Source: Ypsolopha sequella
Taxonomy: Eukaryota > Arthropoda > Insecta > Lepidoptera > Ypsolophidae
DNA: 64,000 nt
Reading direction: 5' to 3'
Assembly (NCBI GenBank): GCA_934047225.1
Contig: OW203986.1
Coordinates: forward strand, 19,781,221-19,845,220
A program made the translations under genes and the position numbers. Below, in pieces: positions 37,201 through 46,200 of this stretch (its first letter is position 1; every line of letters starts with the position of its first letter). The notes beneath the pieces were generated by a model. That model was not told the DNA's origin. It saw only the letters and a program-made list of their open reading frames with translations, and ran no database searches.

Positions 37201-40200
37201 CTGCCTGTATGACACCGAATCAATGTTAAGTATACCAAAAGAGACAAACATCGAAAATGTTATCTAGATTTATAATGGACTATTAGCTCTTACACTTACA
37301 TAGAATCATAGAATCATATCTTTATTCATCTATGGTAGTGAATGTTGGGTATGGCAAGATAAACATCAAAGTAAAGTGAATGCAGTGGAAATGCGTAGTA
37401 CAGTACTCCCAAAAATGTAATGCGCATAGAAATCTATAGCCGAGCGACCAGACGTACCACGTGACCTCATTGATTTGTATGCGCATTACATGCTTACGGG
37501 CTGTCCATATATTACCACCTCCCCCTACAATCATCCTATCATCATTATCCAATGAACCACCCTCTCACAAAACTAATGTAATTTTCGTTATCTGTATCAC
37601 AAAATGAATATTGTTTGTTGTTTAAACAATAGTTTTTTGCTTTTGGCAAGACCCCCATTATTGCCATCTACACTCATGATAAAACCGTCATCCGTAGACC
37701 AGACCCCCTCCCTCCTAATTTCAATTGACGTAATATATGGACGGCCCCTTAGGAGTACCGTATGTGTGGTTTAACATTTAATGACAGAGTGAAAAATATC
37801 GACATACGGGATCGTTGTGGCCTAAAAGAAGATGTAGTGACTAGAATACAAAAAAGAATGCTTCGGTGGTTTGGACATGTAGAGAGGATGAATGAAAGTA
37901 GAGTGATGAAAGAAATTTATGGTGTGCAAGTGGAAGGTACAGCTCGACCAGGCCGCCCAGAAGGACGTTTGTTGACCAAATTGGCGACATGCTGAAGAAG
38001 GGCCATGTCAAAAGTACCCGGGATAGAAGAGCTTGTATGACTAGATTGAGGTGGTAGTGGAAGAGGCGAAAGAGGTGTGTCTGGATCGTAGCAGATGGAA
38101 ATCTGTAGTCTCTGCCTACCCCTCTGGGAGACAGACGAGAGTATATGTATGTATGTATTAATAACCAAAAATAATGTTTGAAAATGTACACAGTCTTGCC
38201 AAAATCAGGTTACTCTTGAAACAAGTTTTCAATTTTGCTCCCACCACGAAATCGACACGATTGTATTGTCCTCGCAAGTTTCATGGAGCATGCATCTTAT
38301 AGTGAAATGAAACAGCATGACATTTGGCCACGCCCATAACTGAGTTGGTATCGTCATGATGTCTGTTCTTAAGCATTAAAGCTCACTTTGTATTAAAAAC
38401 TATAGAACAAACTTTCACTAAAGTTCTCGTACTTTTATAAACACAGACTAGTCCCTGCCATAGACAGAAAAACTCCACAAAAAATATATATATAATAAAT
38501 ATGGAAATCAATGTGTAATACCTGGTTGCTCAAGTGATCCTCCACTATAGGATATTTCTCCTCCAATTCAATTAGGTATCTGTAGATGTCCTTAATGTAC
38601 ATTGACAGGAGCATTGGACTGTTGTTGTCACCGGAGTCAATATCTTCAATGTCTGAGGGTAGTTTGATGCTTTCGTCCAAATTGTCTGGGATTTCGTCTT
38701 CAGAAATGGTCAGTTTTTCTAAAGTTTCAGTCTGTTTATTGATGAAAGGCTTTAAAACTGCTACTTTCGGGTTATCTGCTCTGTTATCTTCTTTAATAGT
38801 GGGCAGTTTCACAGTTTTTTTTGTGTCTTTCTTTATGACGATCTCATTAGCTTTAATGTTTGAGACTTCTTTCAATGCAGCCTGCAAGGAATGAATTTGT
38901 TGGTTCATTTAGAGCAAGTGCAATTTTAATTAATGTTAGACTCAAAAAAAAGAATAAATAATTGCTAATGCAAATTGCAAAAAGTGCACACATATGGAGC
39001 AGTTAACCAGAAGAGAAAGTAAGGTACAAACCTTACTACGAGCAGTAGCCCGTGCAGCCAGACCTGCCGTGCTCTCCTCTCGCCGCAGCGGGGGTCTGGA
39101 TGATGGTTGGATTGGTGCCTTGCATGCTCGCCCCGTGTCGACCTTTGACTGTACATGGTTGTAATTACTGTAATGAAAAAAATTAAATGAATCCATTTAA
39201 TCATAACAGAGAAAGAACAGTGCCCTGCATAGAGGGCAGAAAAAGTATTAAACAAGCAATAATGGCTCTAAGGATTTCGGTAAAATTGACAATACAGGAG
39301 TTTTTGAGGACAAAAATTGATCTAGCTAGATATTATCTCTGTGAAAAGTCTTGTCTTACTTTGTACAATTAAGATTGGACTTTGTATCGATCTTATATCC
39401 TTCAGTATAGGCGCAAGTGTATAGGTATATTAAAGGTAAACATCAGTTGCTTAGGTCAAAGTGCATAACTTAACTTTGGTTTTCTTGTTAAATAATAAAA
39501 ATTTGAAAAGCATTTTGGTTTGAATAGTTCAGTATTAGTAAGGTTTATAAAGCAAGAGTTTGAAATATTGAGTTTGTATATACAATTAGTCATGATCTTT
39601 TCAAAACCAACATAAAATGCTGTTTTAACATTATTTAAACAAGATCAGACTAATTGGGCATTAATTTTCATATTGGCGAATGAGAGGCATTTGATAAGTA
39701 ACTTTCCTAACTTCAGTCCACATGCACACTCTTTTAAATAATTATTATTATATTTTAAAAGATTTTTTTTTTTTATTTATAAGAAAATTTTAACCATGAA
39801 AATTAGATTACGCTAAAAACAGTCAAGAAGCCAGCATGATTACTCCAAGGGTCCAACGAGGACATCACCCCTCATCAGTGATGATTTGGCTAGGGGTGAC
39901 CTATTCAAGGCTTAACTAAGGTTAATTTCTGTGAAAAGGGCTTGAAACCTGGAACCTGTGGTGAAACCCTCAAGCCACACCTTATTTCAAAACAGCCTTG
40001 AGACTTATAGTAGGACTCTGCCCTCGGGCACAAAGCAAAATCTATGCAAACGTGGTTTCGGGTTAACAAAATTGATTTTATCATGCAGGAAGGATGGCCA
40101 TCTTCCAGCCCAGACCTAAACCCTCTGGATTATGCCAAATTGCAAGTTATTGAGGAGAAAGCCTGTCCTAAGCCCCACATGAATAAGTGCGCTATTGTCA

Positions 40201-42387
40201 AGACAGTTGCGGAATTGGATTAGTAATGTGTGCTGTCATCAATGATTGGCCTCGTTTTCTAAAGGCATATGTTCAGAGGGTGGTAATTTCAAATAATTTT
40301 AATTCCAGATAATATTTGTGCTTTCATTTGGTACATAGTTTCAAAACCAACATAAAACAAAATTTTACAGTTAACAAAATTGTTACTGAGCTTTATGACA
40401 AGTAACTGGTGTACCGCAGGGTGGCGTCTTGTCTCCATTACTTTTTTCAATATTTATAAACATCCTTGCCAAACAACTATCTTCTTGCTACCACTTCTAT
40501 GCAGACAACCTACAACTGTATGTTAATGCGCCTGTCGAGAGCCTAAATGAAGCAATTAAAATCTATGAATAAAGATTTACAGGCACTAGCGGAGTGGGCA
40601 AAGGCTTTCAGTCTTCTAATAAATCCTAGCAAGTCGCAAGCTATAGTCATTGGTAGCTCAAGAATGCTTGCTAAAGTAGATGATGACCAAATTAACCAGG
40701 TTATTTCTGGTTGTACTGTAACACCATACAGTGGCACCGTAAAAAACTTAGGGGTCACGTTTGATAAAATACTTTCTTGGGCTCCTCACGTAGAATCTCT
40801 GAGTAGGAAGATGTAAGGTACTCTTCACGCAATGAAGGGCCTGCAGAGCTTTTTGCCAATAAACACCAATATTATGTTAGCACAATCATTTCTCCTCCCT
40901 ATTTTAGATTATGCGGACTCCTGTCACTTGGACTTTACTGAGGAACTTCTTAATAAACTCGAATGTCTCCAGAATCTTTGTATTTGTTTTATTTTCTCTC
41001 TTCCCAAATATGACCATGTATCTGAATTCCGTTCGCTGTTAAACTGGCTCCCCATTCGTGTTCGCAGAAATGCTCACATTCTTTCTCTTCTTCATGATGT
41101 CCTTAACAATCTATCTGCTCCCTGTTACTTGCATTTAAGATCAAAGTGAAGCACTTTTTTCATTCTGAATACCCGTCAAAATGGAACTCCATCTAAATAT
41201 CCCGTTCCTAATATTTAAGTATGTATACATATATATTTATTTACGTTTGTTTGTTTGTGTATGTATATTTTTTCATGGTAGAATAAAATATATATATTAG
41301 ATTATTATGTTAATTAATAGGACATTTTGGTTAAAATTAGCATGTTGCTTTTTTGTTAGCTTTAATGCTACCCTTTTTATCGTTAACATCTTTTTCATTC
41401 CACCCAAAGGTTGCCTGGAAGATATTGCTATTAGCAATAAGTGCCGCCTTTGTACACAATGTATGTCTTTTATGTGAAAAAGTGTTGTAAATTATGTTTG
41501 TAAAGATACAAAAAGTGCAATAAATAAATTAAATAAATAAAAATAGTTCATTGTAGTATTATTTGCATATTTAGTATTATTTGTGTTTTTCATAGTTACA
41601 GAACTTAGTAACCAACTAAATATTTCATTTCATTTAATAACTTGATGTATTCTTGACTGGACAAGATTGAAAAATTCGCATCATTTTTCAAAGACATGGT
41701 CTGTGTCAATCACTGATCTCCGTGATAGGTATAAAAGTTTATAACTTATAATAAATTGTTTGGTGTTAATGCGTGACGTGCAGACGGGAATGAGTACATT
41801 CGGTTTTGTTTGTTGACGTGTTTTGATAGTTCTGTTTAGTGAAACTGCATTGACGCCTTTCATGCATAGAAACAAATCAAATATTGTCCAGAACGCTGGT
41901 GGAAAAAGATTTTAAACACTACCTAGACATTTAAAGCCGGCCAAAAGGCCCAACAATCTAACGGAGAGAAGGTGTGAGAATAAATACCACAACATTTCAG
42001 TCAGCCGTTACTACAGTATTGCTGTGAAAAAGTGGGTAGGTAAGAAAATGCTCAACAAACCATTTGGCCATTCCACGGTTAGATGTGGCTTTCTTCTCGG
42101 TCTCTCCGTCGGCGTTGGGGACCTTCCCGATGGCAACGTCGCGTTGAGCTTGAACATTGCTGTTCACTTCGCCGAGAGCTCGCAACGTCAGCCCTTGTCG
42201 CTTCGTAGCTAACGAAGTCGCACCGCCATTATTCTTGCTTCTGATAGCGTACAAGTTTTCTTGGTCGTGGACCTGCACCTGCCACATAATAATGATTCAA
42301 GCATACCTTTTGATCAATTGTGAAAGTCGAGACCTTCTAAAATACAAAAATCTATCTTACCCTATGTCTGCGAATTTGAGCTTCCAT
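30888..42387 (-). CDS. CycB: G2/mitotic-specific cyclin B, seven coding exons
   Basis: Regulatory subunit of Cdk1 that drives mitotic entry. Exons on the minus strand are 42387-42361, 42278-42061, 39167-39032, 38881-38522, 37204-37082, 35751-35531 and 31269-30888. All junctions are GT/AG, phases agree, and the sum is 1467 bp, giving 488 aa. The N-terminal cyclin box carries [13 protein letters not shown] and [21 protein letters not shown] and [10 protein letters not shown] are typical of B cyclins rather than A or B3. The C-terminal cyclin box starts [13 protein letters not shown] and the protein ends near LPQLKSD, as in B cyclins. Residues 36-50 hold a destruction-box-like region whose spacing is unusual. 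The start ATG has context AAAAATGG. A non-coding first exon ending at a GTGAGT donor near 42600 is likely. Introns 2, 4, 5 and 6 are full of mobile DNA. The family call is firm; the first two exons are the least certain part. Confidence 0.95.
31333..31864. mobile_element. Inverted-repeat element hosting a hAT MITE
   Basis: Perfect 20-bp inverted arms CCTTAGGTGTTTGTGACGTC (31340-31359) and its inverse (31839-31858), each continued outward by an A-rich/T-rich pair. Removing the nested hAT MITE leaves about 300 bp. It is non-coding and the superfamily is unknown. Confidence 0.6.
31468..31690. mobile_element. hAT-type MITE with 8-bp target duplication
   Basis: Starts CAGTGTTTTTCAAACTGTGG and ends GATTGAAAAACACAG, giving imperfect inverted termini with the CA...TG ends of hAT elements. 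It is flanked on both sides by the identical octamer CTATACAT (31460-31467, 31691-31698), the 8-bp duplication diagnostic of hAT. 223 bp, no coding. The exact target duplication suggests a fairly recent insertion. Confidence 0.85.
31905..32267. mobile_element. TTAA-flanked foldback element 1
   Basis: Flanked by TTAA at 31901-31904 and 32268-32271. The arms are long: TATTTGTAACA, TGGTCAAAATACAACTTTTA, ATAGTTTACTAT and CCAATTTCACT-type segments recur in inverse order on the right. Almost the entire 363 bp can fold. TTAA targets are typical of piggyBac-type transposases; the terminal GGGTCGA/TCGATCC bases are not a known piggyBac end, so the class is tentative. Confidence 0.65.
32376..32780 (-). 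mobile_element. Probable LINE 3' end
   Basis: Begins with ATATCATATCATTTATTTAT, the reverse view of a simple-repeat LINE tail. It continues with GCCAAGTCGCAAGTATAAAA, CGCCCTGTAGGGGCG and AT-rich sequence. No reverse transcriptase motif is retained. Confidence 0.35.
33032..33294. mobile_element. MITE family C, copy 1
   Basis: TACAACGTGTAACAGAAAGG on the left pairs with CCTTTCTGTTAAACGTTGTA on the right. The arms are about 75 bp and include CAATGATATGGAACAACTTT. The centre contains TCTCGAAAAAAAAATTAACG and CAATGCCGCTCGGC. Copy 2 at 58997-59262 is about the same length with few differences. Confidence 0.8.
33940..34650. mobile_element. TTAA-flanked foldback element 2
   Basis: Flanked by TTAA (33936-33939 and 34651-34654). 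Termini GGGTCCGTTTCGCCAAACAT / ATGTTTGGCGAAACGGACCC are perfect inverses. Arms of about 210 bp follow with GCGTTTGGACAATT, ATAATTTTTCAGATTT and TGATCTTTCC on the right in inverse order. A second, smaller palindrome (TTTCCTTTCGTTATTT) sits inside the loop. 711 bp, non-coding. It begins GGGTC like foldback 1, so they may be related. Confidence 0.75.
35531..35751 (-). CDS. CycB: Cyclin B exon 6, central cyclin box
   Basis: 221 bp, starts phase 0 after TCCGTAG and ends AGGAG|GTCAGT in phase 2. Encodes [37 protein letters not shown] and [12 protein letters not shown], which are the features that assign the gene to the B class. It is distinctly GC-rich compared with the introns. Confidence 0.95.
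35752..37081. other. Cyclin B intron 5, mostly minisatellite
   Basis: Of 1.33 kb, about 1.04 kb is the 53-bp tandem array described separately. Only about 140 bp on each side is unique. Confidence 0.75.
35891..36934. repeat. 53-bp minisatellite, about 20 units
   Basis: Unit of 53 bp containing ACAGTGTACAGTTCAGGCCA, GTACACAAGGTGGTTCTGTC and ACAAAGATGGGCA. Near-identical units step exactly 53 bp (ATG at 36014, 36067 and 36120). Variants differ at GATGGG / GCCGTG / GCAGTG. A shortened type with GACAAGGTGGTTGTCAGTT recurs at about 36301, 36542 and 36677. Because 53 is not a multiple of 3 and the unit lacks stops, all three plus frames stay open for up to 235 codons; these are not genes. Confidence 0.95.
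37082..37204 (-). CDS. CycB: Cyclin B exon 5, N-terminal cyclin box
   Basis: 41 codons, phase 0 both ends, GCAGTGATAACG to CTGCAG|GTCAGT. Encodes [17 protein letters not shown] and [10 protein letters not shown]. These hold the conserved Arg and the helix 1 residues that contact Cdk1. Confidence 0.95.
37755..38150 (+). pseudogene. LINE polyprotein C-terminal fragment
   Basis: Reads [20 protein letters not shown] and [16 protein letters not shown], then RPGRPEGR. The RMLRWFGHV(E/R)RM signature occurs at the end of some insect LINE polyproteins, just after the reverse transcriptase. The downstream part with GGGAGACAGACGAGAG and a TATGTATGTA tail is the 3' end. A related fragment lies inverted at 55522-55700. 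Confidence 0.7.
38160..38352 (+). repeat. Dispersed repeat, inverted copy at 56583-56790
   Basis: Shared markers: AACCAAAAATAATGTTTGAA, TTGTCCTCGCAAGTTTCATG, GAAACAGCATGACATTTGGC and CACGCCCATAACTGAGTTGG. The other copy is on the opposite strand. Non-coding, family not recognised. Confidence 0.65.
38522..38881 (-). CDS. CycB: Cyclin B exon 4, acidic linker and cyclin-box start
   Basis: 120 codons, phase 0 at both ends. A Lys-rich then Asp/Glu-rich linker leads into [20 protein letters not shown], the helix just before the cyclin box. Intron 3 on its upstream side is about 150 bp. Confidence 0.9.
39032..39167 (-). CDS. CycB: Cyclin B exon 3
   Basis: 136 bp, entered in phase 2 after CATTACAG and left in phase 0 at AGTAAG|GTTTGT. 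Encodes a variable Ser/Arg/Pro-rich linker with no named motif. Confidence 0.8.
40032..40310 (+). pseudogene. maT/mariner-like transposase C-terminal fossil
   Basis: Sixty-three codons from 40032 read ...[20 protein letters not shown] then [14 protein letters not shown], followed by a TAG. After a frameshift the sequence continues [16 protein letters not shown] is the region around the third catalytic Asp of Tc1/mariner transposases. The INDWPRRLKA-like ending resembles insect maT (DD37D) elements. The first two catalytic Asp regions were not found. Confidence 0.65.
40402..41545 (+). pseudogene. LINE reverse transcriptase, 3' part (decayed)
   Basis: Reads [18 protein letters not shown] and then [10 protein letters not shown], the last part of the palm of a non-LTR reverse transcriptase. 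The catalytic YADD is changed to YADN. A frameshift near 40550 leads into [20 protein letters not shown] and [12 protein letters not shown], and a second break lies near 40816. The thumb/C-terminal region runs to about 41149, and a 3' end with AATAAATTAAATAAATAAA closes near 41545. It is antisense to cyclin B and inactive. The family is Jockey/CR1-like by motif only. Confidence 0.8.
42061..42278 (-). CDS. CycB: Cyclin B exon 2, destruction-box region
   Basis: Begins after acceptor GTGGCAG and ends at AAATG|GTTTGT in phase 2. Encodes the basic, low-complexity N-terminal region including [16 protein letters not shown]. Intron 1 is only 82 bp. Confidence 0.85.
42361..42387 (-). CDS. CycB: Cyclin B coding exon 1 (start)
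   Basis: Nine codons starting ATGGAAGCTC and ending at donor AGG|GTAAGA. A CTGCAG|AAGTAAAAAATGG acceptor sits just upstream. This suggests that exon begins a few bases before the ATG and that an untranslated exon lies at about 42605-42690. If exon 2 were instead entered at an alternative acceptor, the N-terminus would change by two residues. Confidence 0.7.
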
Positions 42388-42604
42388 TTTTTACTTCTGC
42401 AGGGCCTCTATGTAATTGAAAATAAAATCCACTCGCGTAGAGCGAAAATTTAAGTATATTTACGCTCTTTGATTATATTTTCTCGAAGCTGCTGTTGCCT
42501 TCACAAAACTCGACTCGAAAATAACGGAAATAATTTGAAAACTCTAATCAGCTTGTCGATCACAGACTCTAGATCACAGAACACATTTACTCACGAGCTT
42601 TAGA

Positions 42605-42989
42605 TATGATTTTGTCTTTGGTTGTGACTTGGTTGTGAATGTACTCTTTGGACGAAGGCTTTGTCGTTTTCGGACACTCGGTAAGAAATCTGTTCGTGTG
42701 TGGACCATTTATATCAATCTGTGTGGTACGAGAAAAAAAAAAATGTCAAAATTGAGAAAGAAAACGACAAGAACAGACAGCGTGAGGCTTTGAATTGATT
42801 ATGTACAGATCCTTCTTTTAATTTTTAATAACTAAATTAGTTCTACCGCTCTGCCTTTCAACTTAACAAGAGTTAATTACTTTTCAATCACGGTTTTCAT
42901 TCGAGGTAACTAACACCATCTACTTACATAGATACATTTATATATAATTTGTCTAATTAGATTACAACACTTTCGCAGCATTTGTAACT
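42605..42989. promoter_or_regulatory. Shared divergent promoter region, cyclin B / guanylate kinase
   Basis: The start codons of the two genes face away from each other about 600 bp apart. After allowing for a cyclin B untranslated exon (donor C|GTGAGT near 42605), only about 300-380 bp remain for both promoters. TTTGAA (42789-42794, within GCTTTGAA) matches the core of the cell-cycle homology region known from mitotic promoters. No convincing TATA box is seen. The regulatory role is inferred from position. Confidence 0.5.
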
Positions 42990-43246
42990 ATGGTGCAGAA
43001 AGGGCCTCGTCCGTTGGTGCTTTGTGGACCTTCAGGGTCCGGAAAGAGTACTTTACTGAAGCAGTTACTGAAAGAGTTTCCTGACCGATTTGGGTTCAGT
43101 GTGTCACACACGACGCGCAGCCCGCGACCCGGCGAGAAAAATGGTATTCATTATCACTTTACCACCAAAGAAGAGATGTCTGCCGCTATAGAGAAGGGAG
43201 AGTTTATAGAATCGGCTACTTTTAGTGGCAACATGTATGGAACAAG
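42990..43246 (+). CDS. GUK1: Guanylate kinase exon 1, P-loop and GMP site
   Basis: 85 codons plus two bases, ending ACAAG|GTAAAT. Holds the P-loop and most of the GMP-binding lid. The start is chosen because [16 protein letters not shown] aligns with the short cytosolic form with no targeting extension. Confidence 0.95.
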
Positions 43247-46200
43247 GTAAATAGAACATGTTGCGGCCGTCTGTGACCATGTGCTTGTTGATAAGTTGGC
43301 TATTTGCCAAAGTTCATTGTTCTTATTTTCAGAGGCAATGTTTACTCACTGTTATGCTGAAATTATTTCTATAAATAAATTGTGGGTACTGGCAGTGTAA
43401 ACACTTGTCTTATGGAAACAAGGAAAATAACTAAATCATTCAAGACAAACAATACAAGGACTATTCACTAGATAATGTTTTAAGTCCATTGCTTTACCAT
43501 ATTTCAAATCAGAACATCAAAAGGCACAAATTATATTTATCTTTCAAATTTTTGAATAAAAACTATTCTATATTTATTAATTGCGTTTGGGAAAGAGACC
43601 CATCTCAAACACCTTAACAACTTGTGCCAAGAAATTGGTGTAATAGTTGGGACATTTGGTTTGTACCTCTGTTCACATATTAAGCTCAGTAATCCCAATC
43701 CCTTGGTACCTACATACATATAGCAACAAAACATAACTGAAACTGAATAATGGCCTCTTTCTACCTTTGGAATTTTCTCAAAAGACTTCTGAGGGGTTGG
43801 CTTTTAATAGCATCTACCATAACTTGGAGTATATAACAATGTATTTGGGTCTAGGAGCCTAAACTGTTATCCACAGTAACATTTTTTATTGCCAGACACC
43901 CCCGACTCTATACAGTTTTATAGTTACTACCCCTAGAGTGTATATAGAAAGCCGGAGGTGTGGAGGGAGGGCAGACCCAGCCTGCGGTAATAAAGTGCAG
44001 GCTCCCCCCATAAATCTGGTAAAAATTTGGTAAAAAAAATGCACCTCTGTCAAGAAATAATTACAGAGGATGTTCCCCCCTCCCTCTCCCCTCCACCCCC
44101 CACCCTCTCGCCATAAATCAGGTAGATGATATCAAAAAAGTAACCTGTCTGAGTAATACATAATGATTTTTGTGGTTACATGTCACCTGTGAAATTTATA
44201 CTAATATTTGCAACTTGCAGCTCCAACTAATTCTAAATTCATAGTGGAGGCATGAGTCCTGCACTGATTCCCGTAATTGTGAATATTGTACTTCCCTTCA
44301 GTCAGTCCAGTCAGCCCAGCCGGGACAGCTCCTTAAAGTAGAGCCGAACAGCTTCAGCATTCTGAAACATAAACTGGTCCAGTGAAGGGAAGTTGGAGCA
44401 AGCTTGTTGTGATCCCTGCTTTTCGTTTCTACCTCTAACTAATACATCATTGTATCCTAGTGCCATTGTCAGCCCTGTCTGTTCTATGTTGGTAAACTCA
44501 GAGTCTTTGGTCTTCTTTTGGTATGCGAGGCATGGTCCTATGCAGAATTTCTTTTCAACCACTGCTTGTCTGCTTGATGAGGTCAGCTACTCCTGGATTT
44601 TATCATGAGCAGAGTGTTCATGTATATTACGCGACATGGCGGGAGTGCGGGCGAGTACATACATTTCAGTTGTGTAGTAGAGTTGAAGTCAGGTTCAAAT
44701 AGTTAATTTTATTACTTTTTAAGAGCCAAATTTTATCTCATAAAAATATATATTTATTAAAATAATAAACGTACATGAACTAAACAAATGTTAGATAAAC
44801 AAATTTAAGAATTGGCATAGATTAAATTATGTTAAGGTGTGTTAATTCAAAAACCATATCGAGATTTAGGTTTAATAAGCCGTATTTTCGAAGTTTTGGT
44901 CGAATAAACCTCATGTTGATGAATATTTTTACGAAAAGGCTGCAACTTCCATTTGCCCTCGTGTGACGTCACTTGAGTAATGGTCCTTTAAAAATGTATC
45001 AAGATAAATTTATAATAATTTGCTTCAGACTAATTTGACAGCTAGATGACAGATGAGGAGACAGAGACCGACCACTTTTTAGGGTTCCGTAGTACCTAAA
45101 AGGTACAAAAGGAACCTTATGGTGAGACTCCGTTGTCCGTCTGTCCGTATGTCACAGCCTCATAACTTTGGAACCGTTAAAGATAAATACATGAAATTTG
45201 GCACAAAAACAGCATTAATTTGCCTACATATGACGGTATAAAAAAATATGAAAAATTTTAAATTGTTCAAAATATTTCCAAAACAAAAGTGAGAAAAATA
45301 AAAAATATTAGCCTAAAAATACAATATGGGTTTCGAATTGTAGATATTAAAAATCTAATTGTAAAAATATATACTTACTGACACTGGTTTCGAGAAATCT
45401 TTAAAAAACCCCAAAAATACGTATGTCCCCCCCCCCCCCTTATCTCCGAAACTGGTTAAACGAAAAATATGGAAAAAATGACAATTATAGATCGTTACTG
45501 GCCAAATACAGGAAAACTATACCGATTAAAAAAAATTCAGCACAAATGAGAAATATAAAAAAAATATTTTACAATGTGGGTATCAAATTGTAGGTATTAA
45601 AAAGCTGATTGTAAAAATATATACTTTTAATATATTTACTGACACTGGTTTCGAGATATCTTTAAAAAACCCCAAAAATATGTTTGTCCCTCCCCCCCTA
45701 TCTCCAATACTGGTGGACCAAAAAATATGAAAAAAATCATGGTAATATGTGTTTACGTAAAGATATGGTTAATTTATATATCAAAATAATGAAAGCTATG
45801 TCCTAAAATGGCATATATTCCCTGGAAAAAAAATCTTTGTAAATTAAGCCATGGGAATTATGGTTTCACAGTTTTAAAAATTTGAAAATTCCAACTATAG
45901 CCTTGTTACATTTGTATTAGAAATGAGAATTAAGGCTTAGAATGAGACTCTTACCCACTTCTGACTGATGTTATAATATTAATATGTCAATATTGATAGG
46001 GGAAACTAAGTTTTTGCTGCCTCTGTGCTCTAATGGTTTGAGTTCTCAACTACTATTTATTTATTTGTATAGCATTACAGACTACAGATCCAATGTACTA
46101 TATATGTAGTTCTCAACTACTATTTATTTATTTGTATAGCATTACAGACTACAGATCCAATGTACTATATATGTAGTTAAAAAACGGTAACATTAGAATG

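Larger units (their letters stand above)
37205..38521. other. Cyclin B intron 4, with LINE fragments
   Basis: 1.3-kb intron. It holds a LINE C-terminal fragment (37755-38150) and a dispersed repeat (38160-38352, inverted copy at 56583-56790). The first 550 bp show nothing recognisable. Confidence 0.5.
39168..42060. other. Cyclin B intron 2, with transposon fossils
   Basis: A 2.9-kb intron. It contains a decayed maT-type transposase (40032-40310) and a LINE 3' portion (40402-41545), both antisense to cyclin B. About 39168-40031 and 41546-42060 show nothing recognisable. Confidence 0.6.

Noticed and set aside
36944..37247. Two minus-strand frames extending beyond cyclin B exon 5
   Set aside because: Only 37082-37204 is exon. 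Splice signals and phase end it there; the continuation reads intron.
40402..41149. Functional reverse transcriptase gene
   Set aside because: The YADD motif is YADN and there are at least two frame breaks; it is a dead LINE remnant.
42024..42453. Plus-strand frames over cyclin B exons 1-2
   Set aside because: Antisense to spliced cyclin B coding sequence, with no domain.
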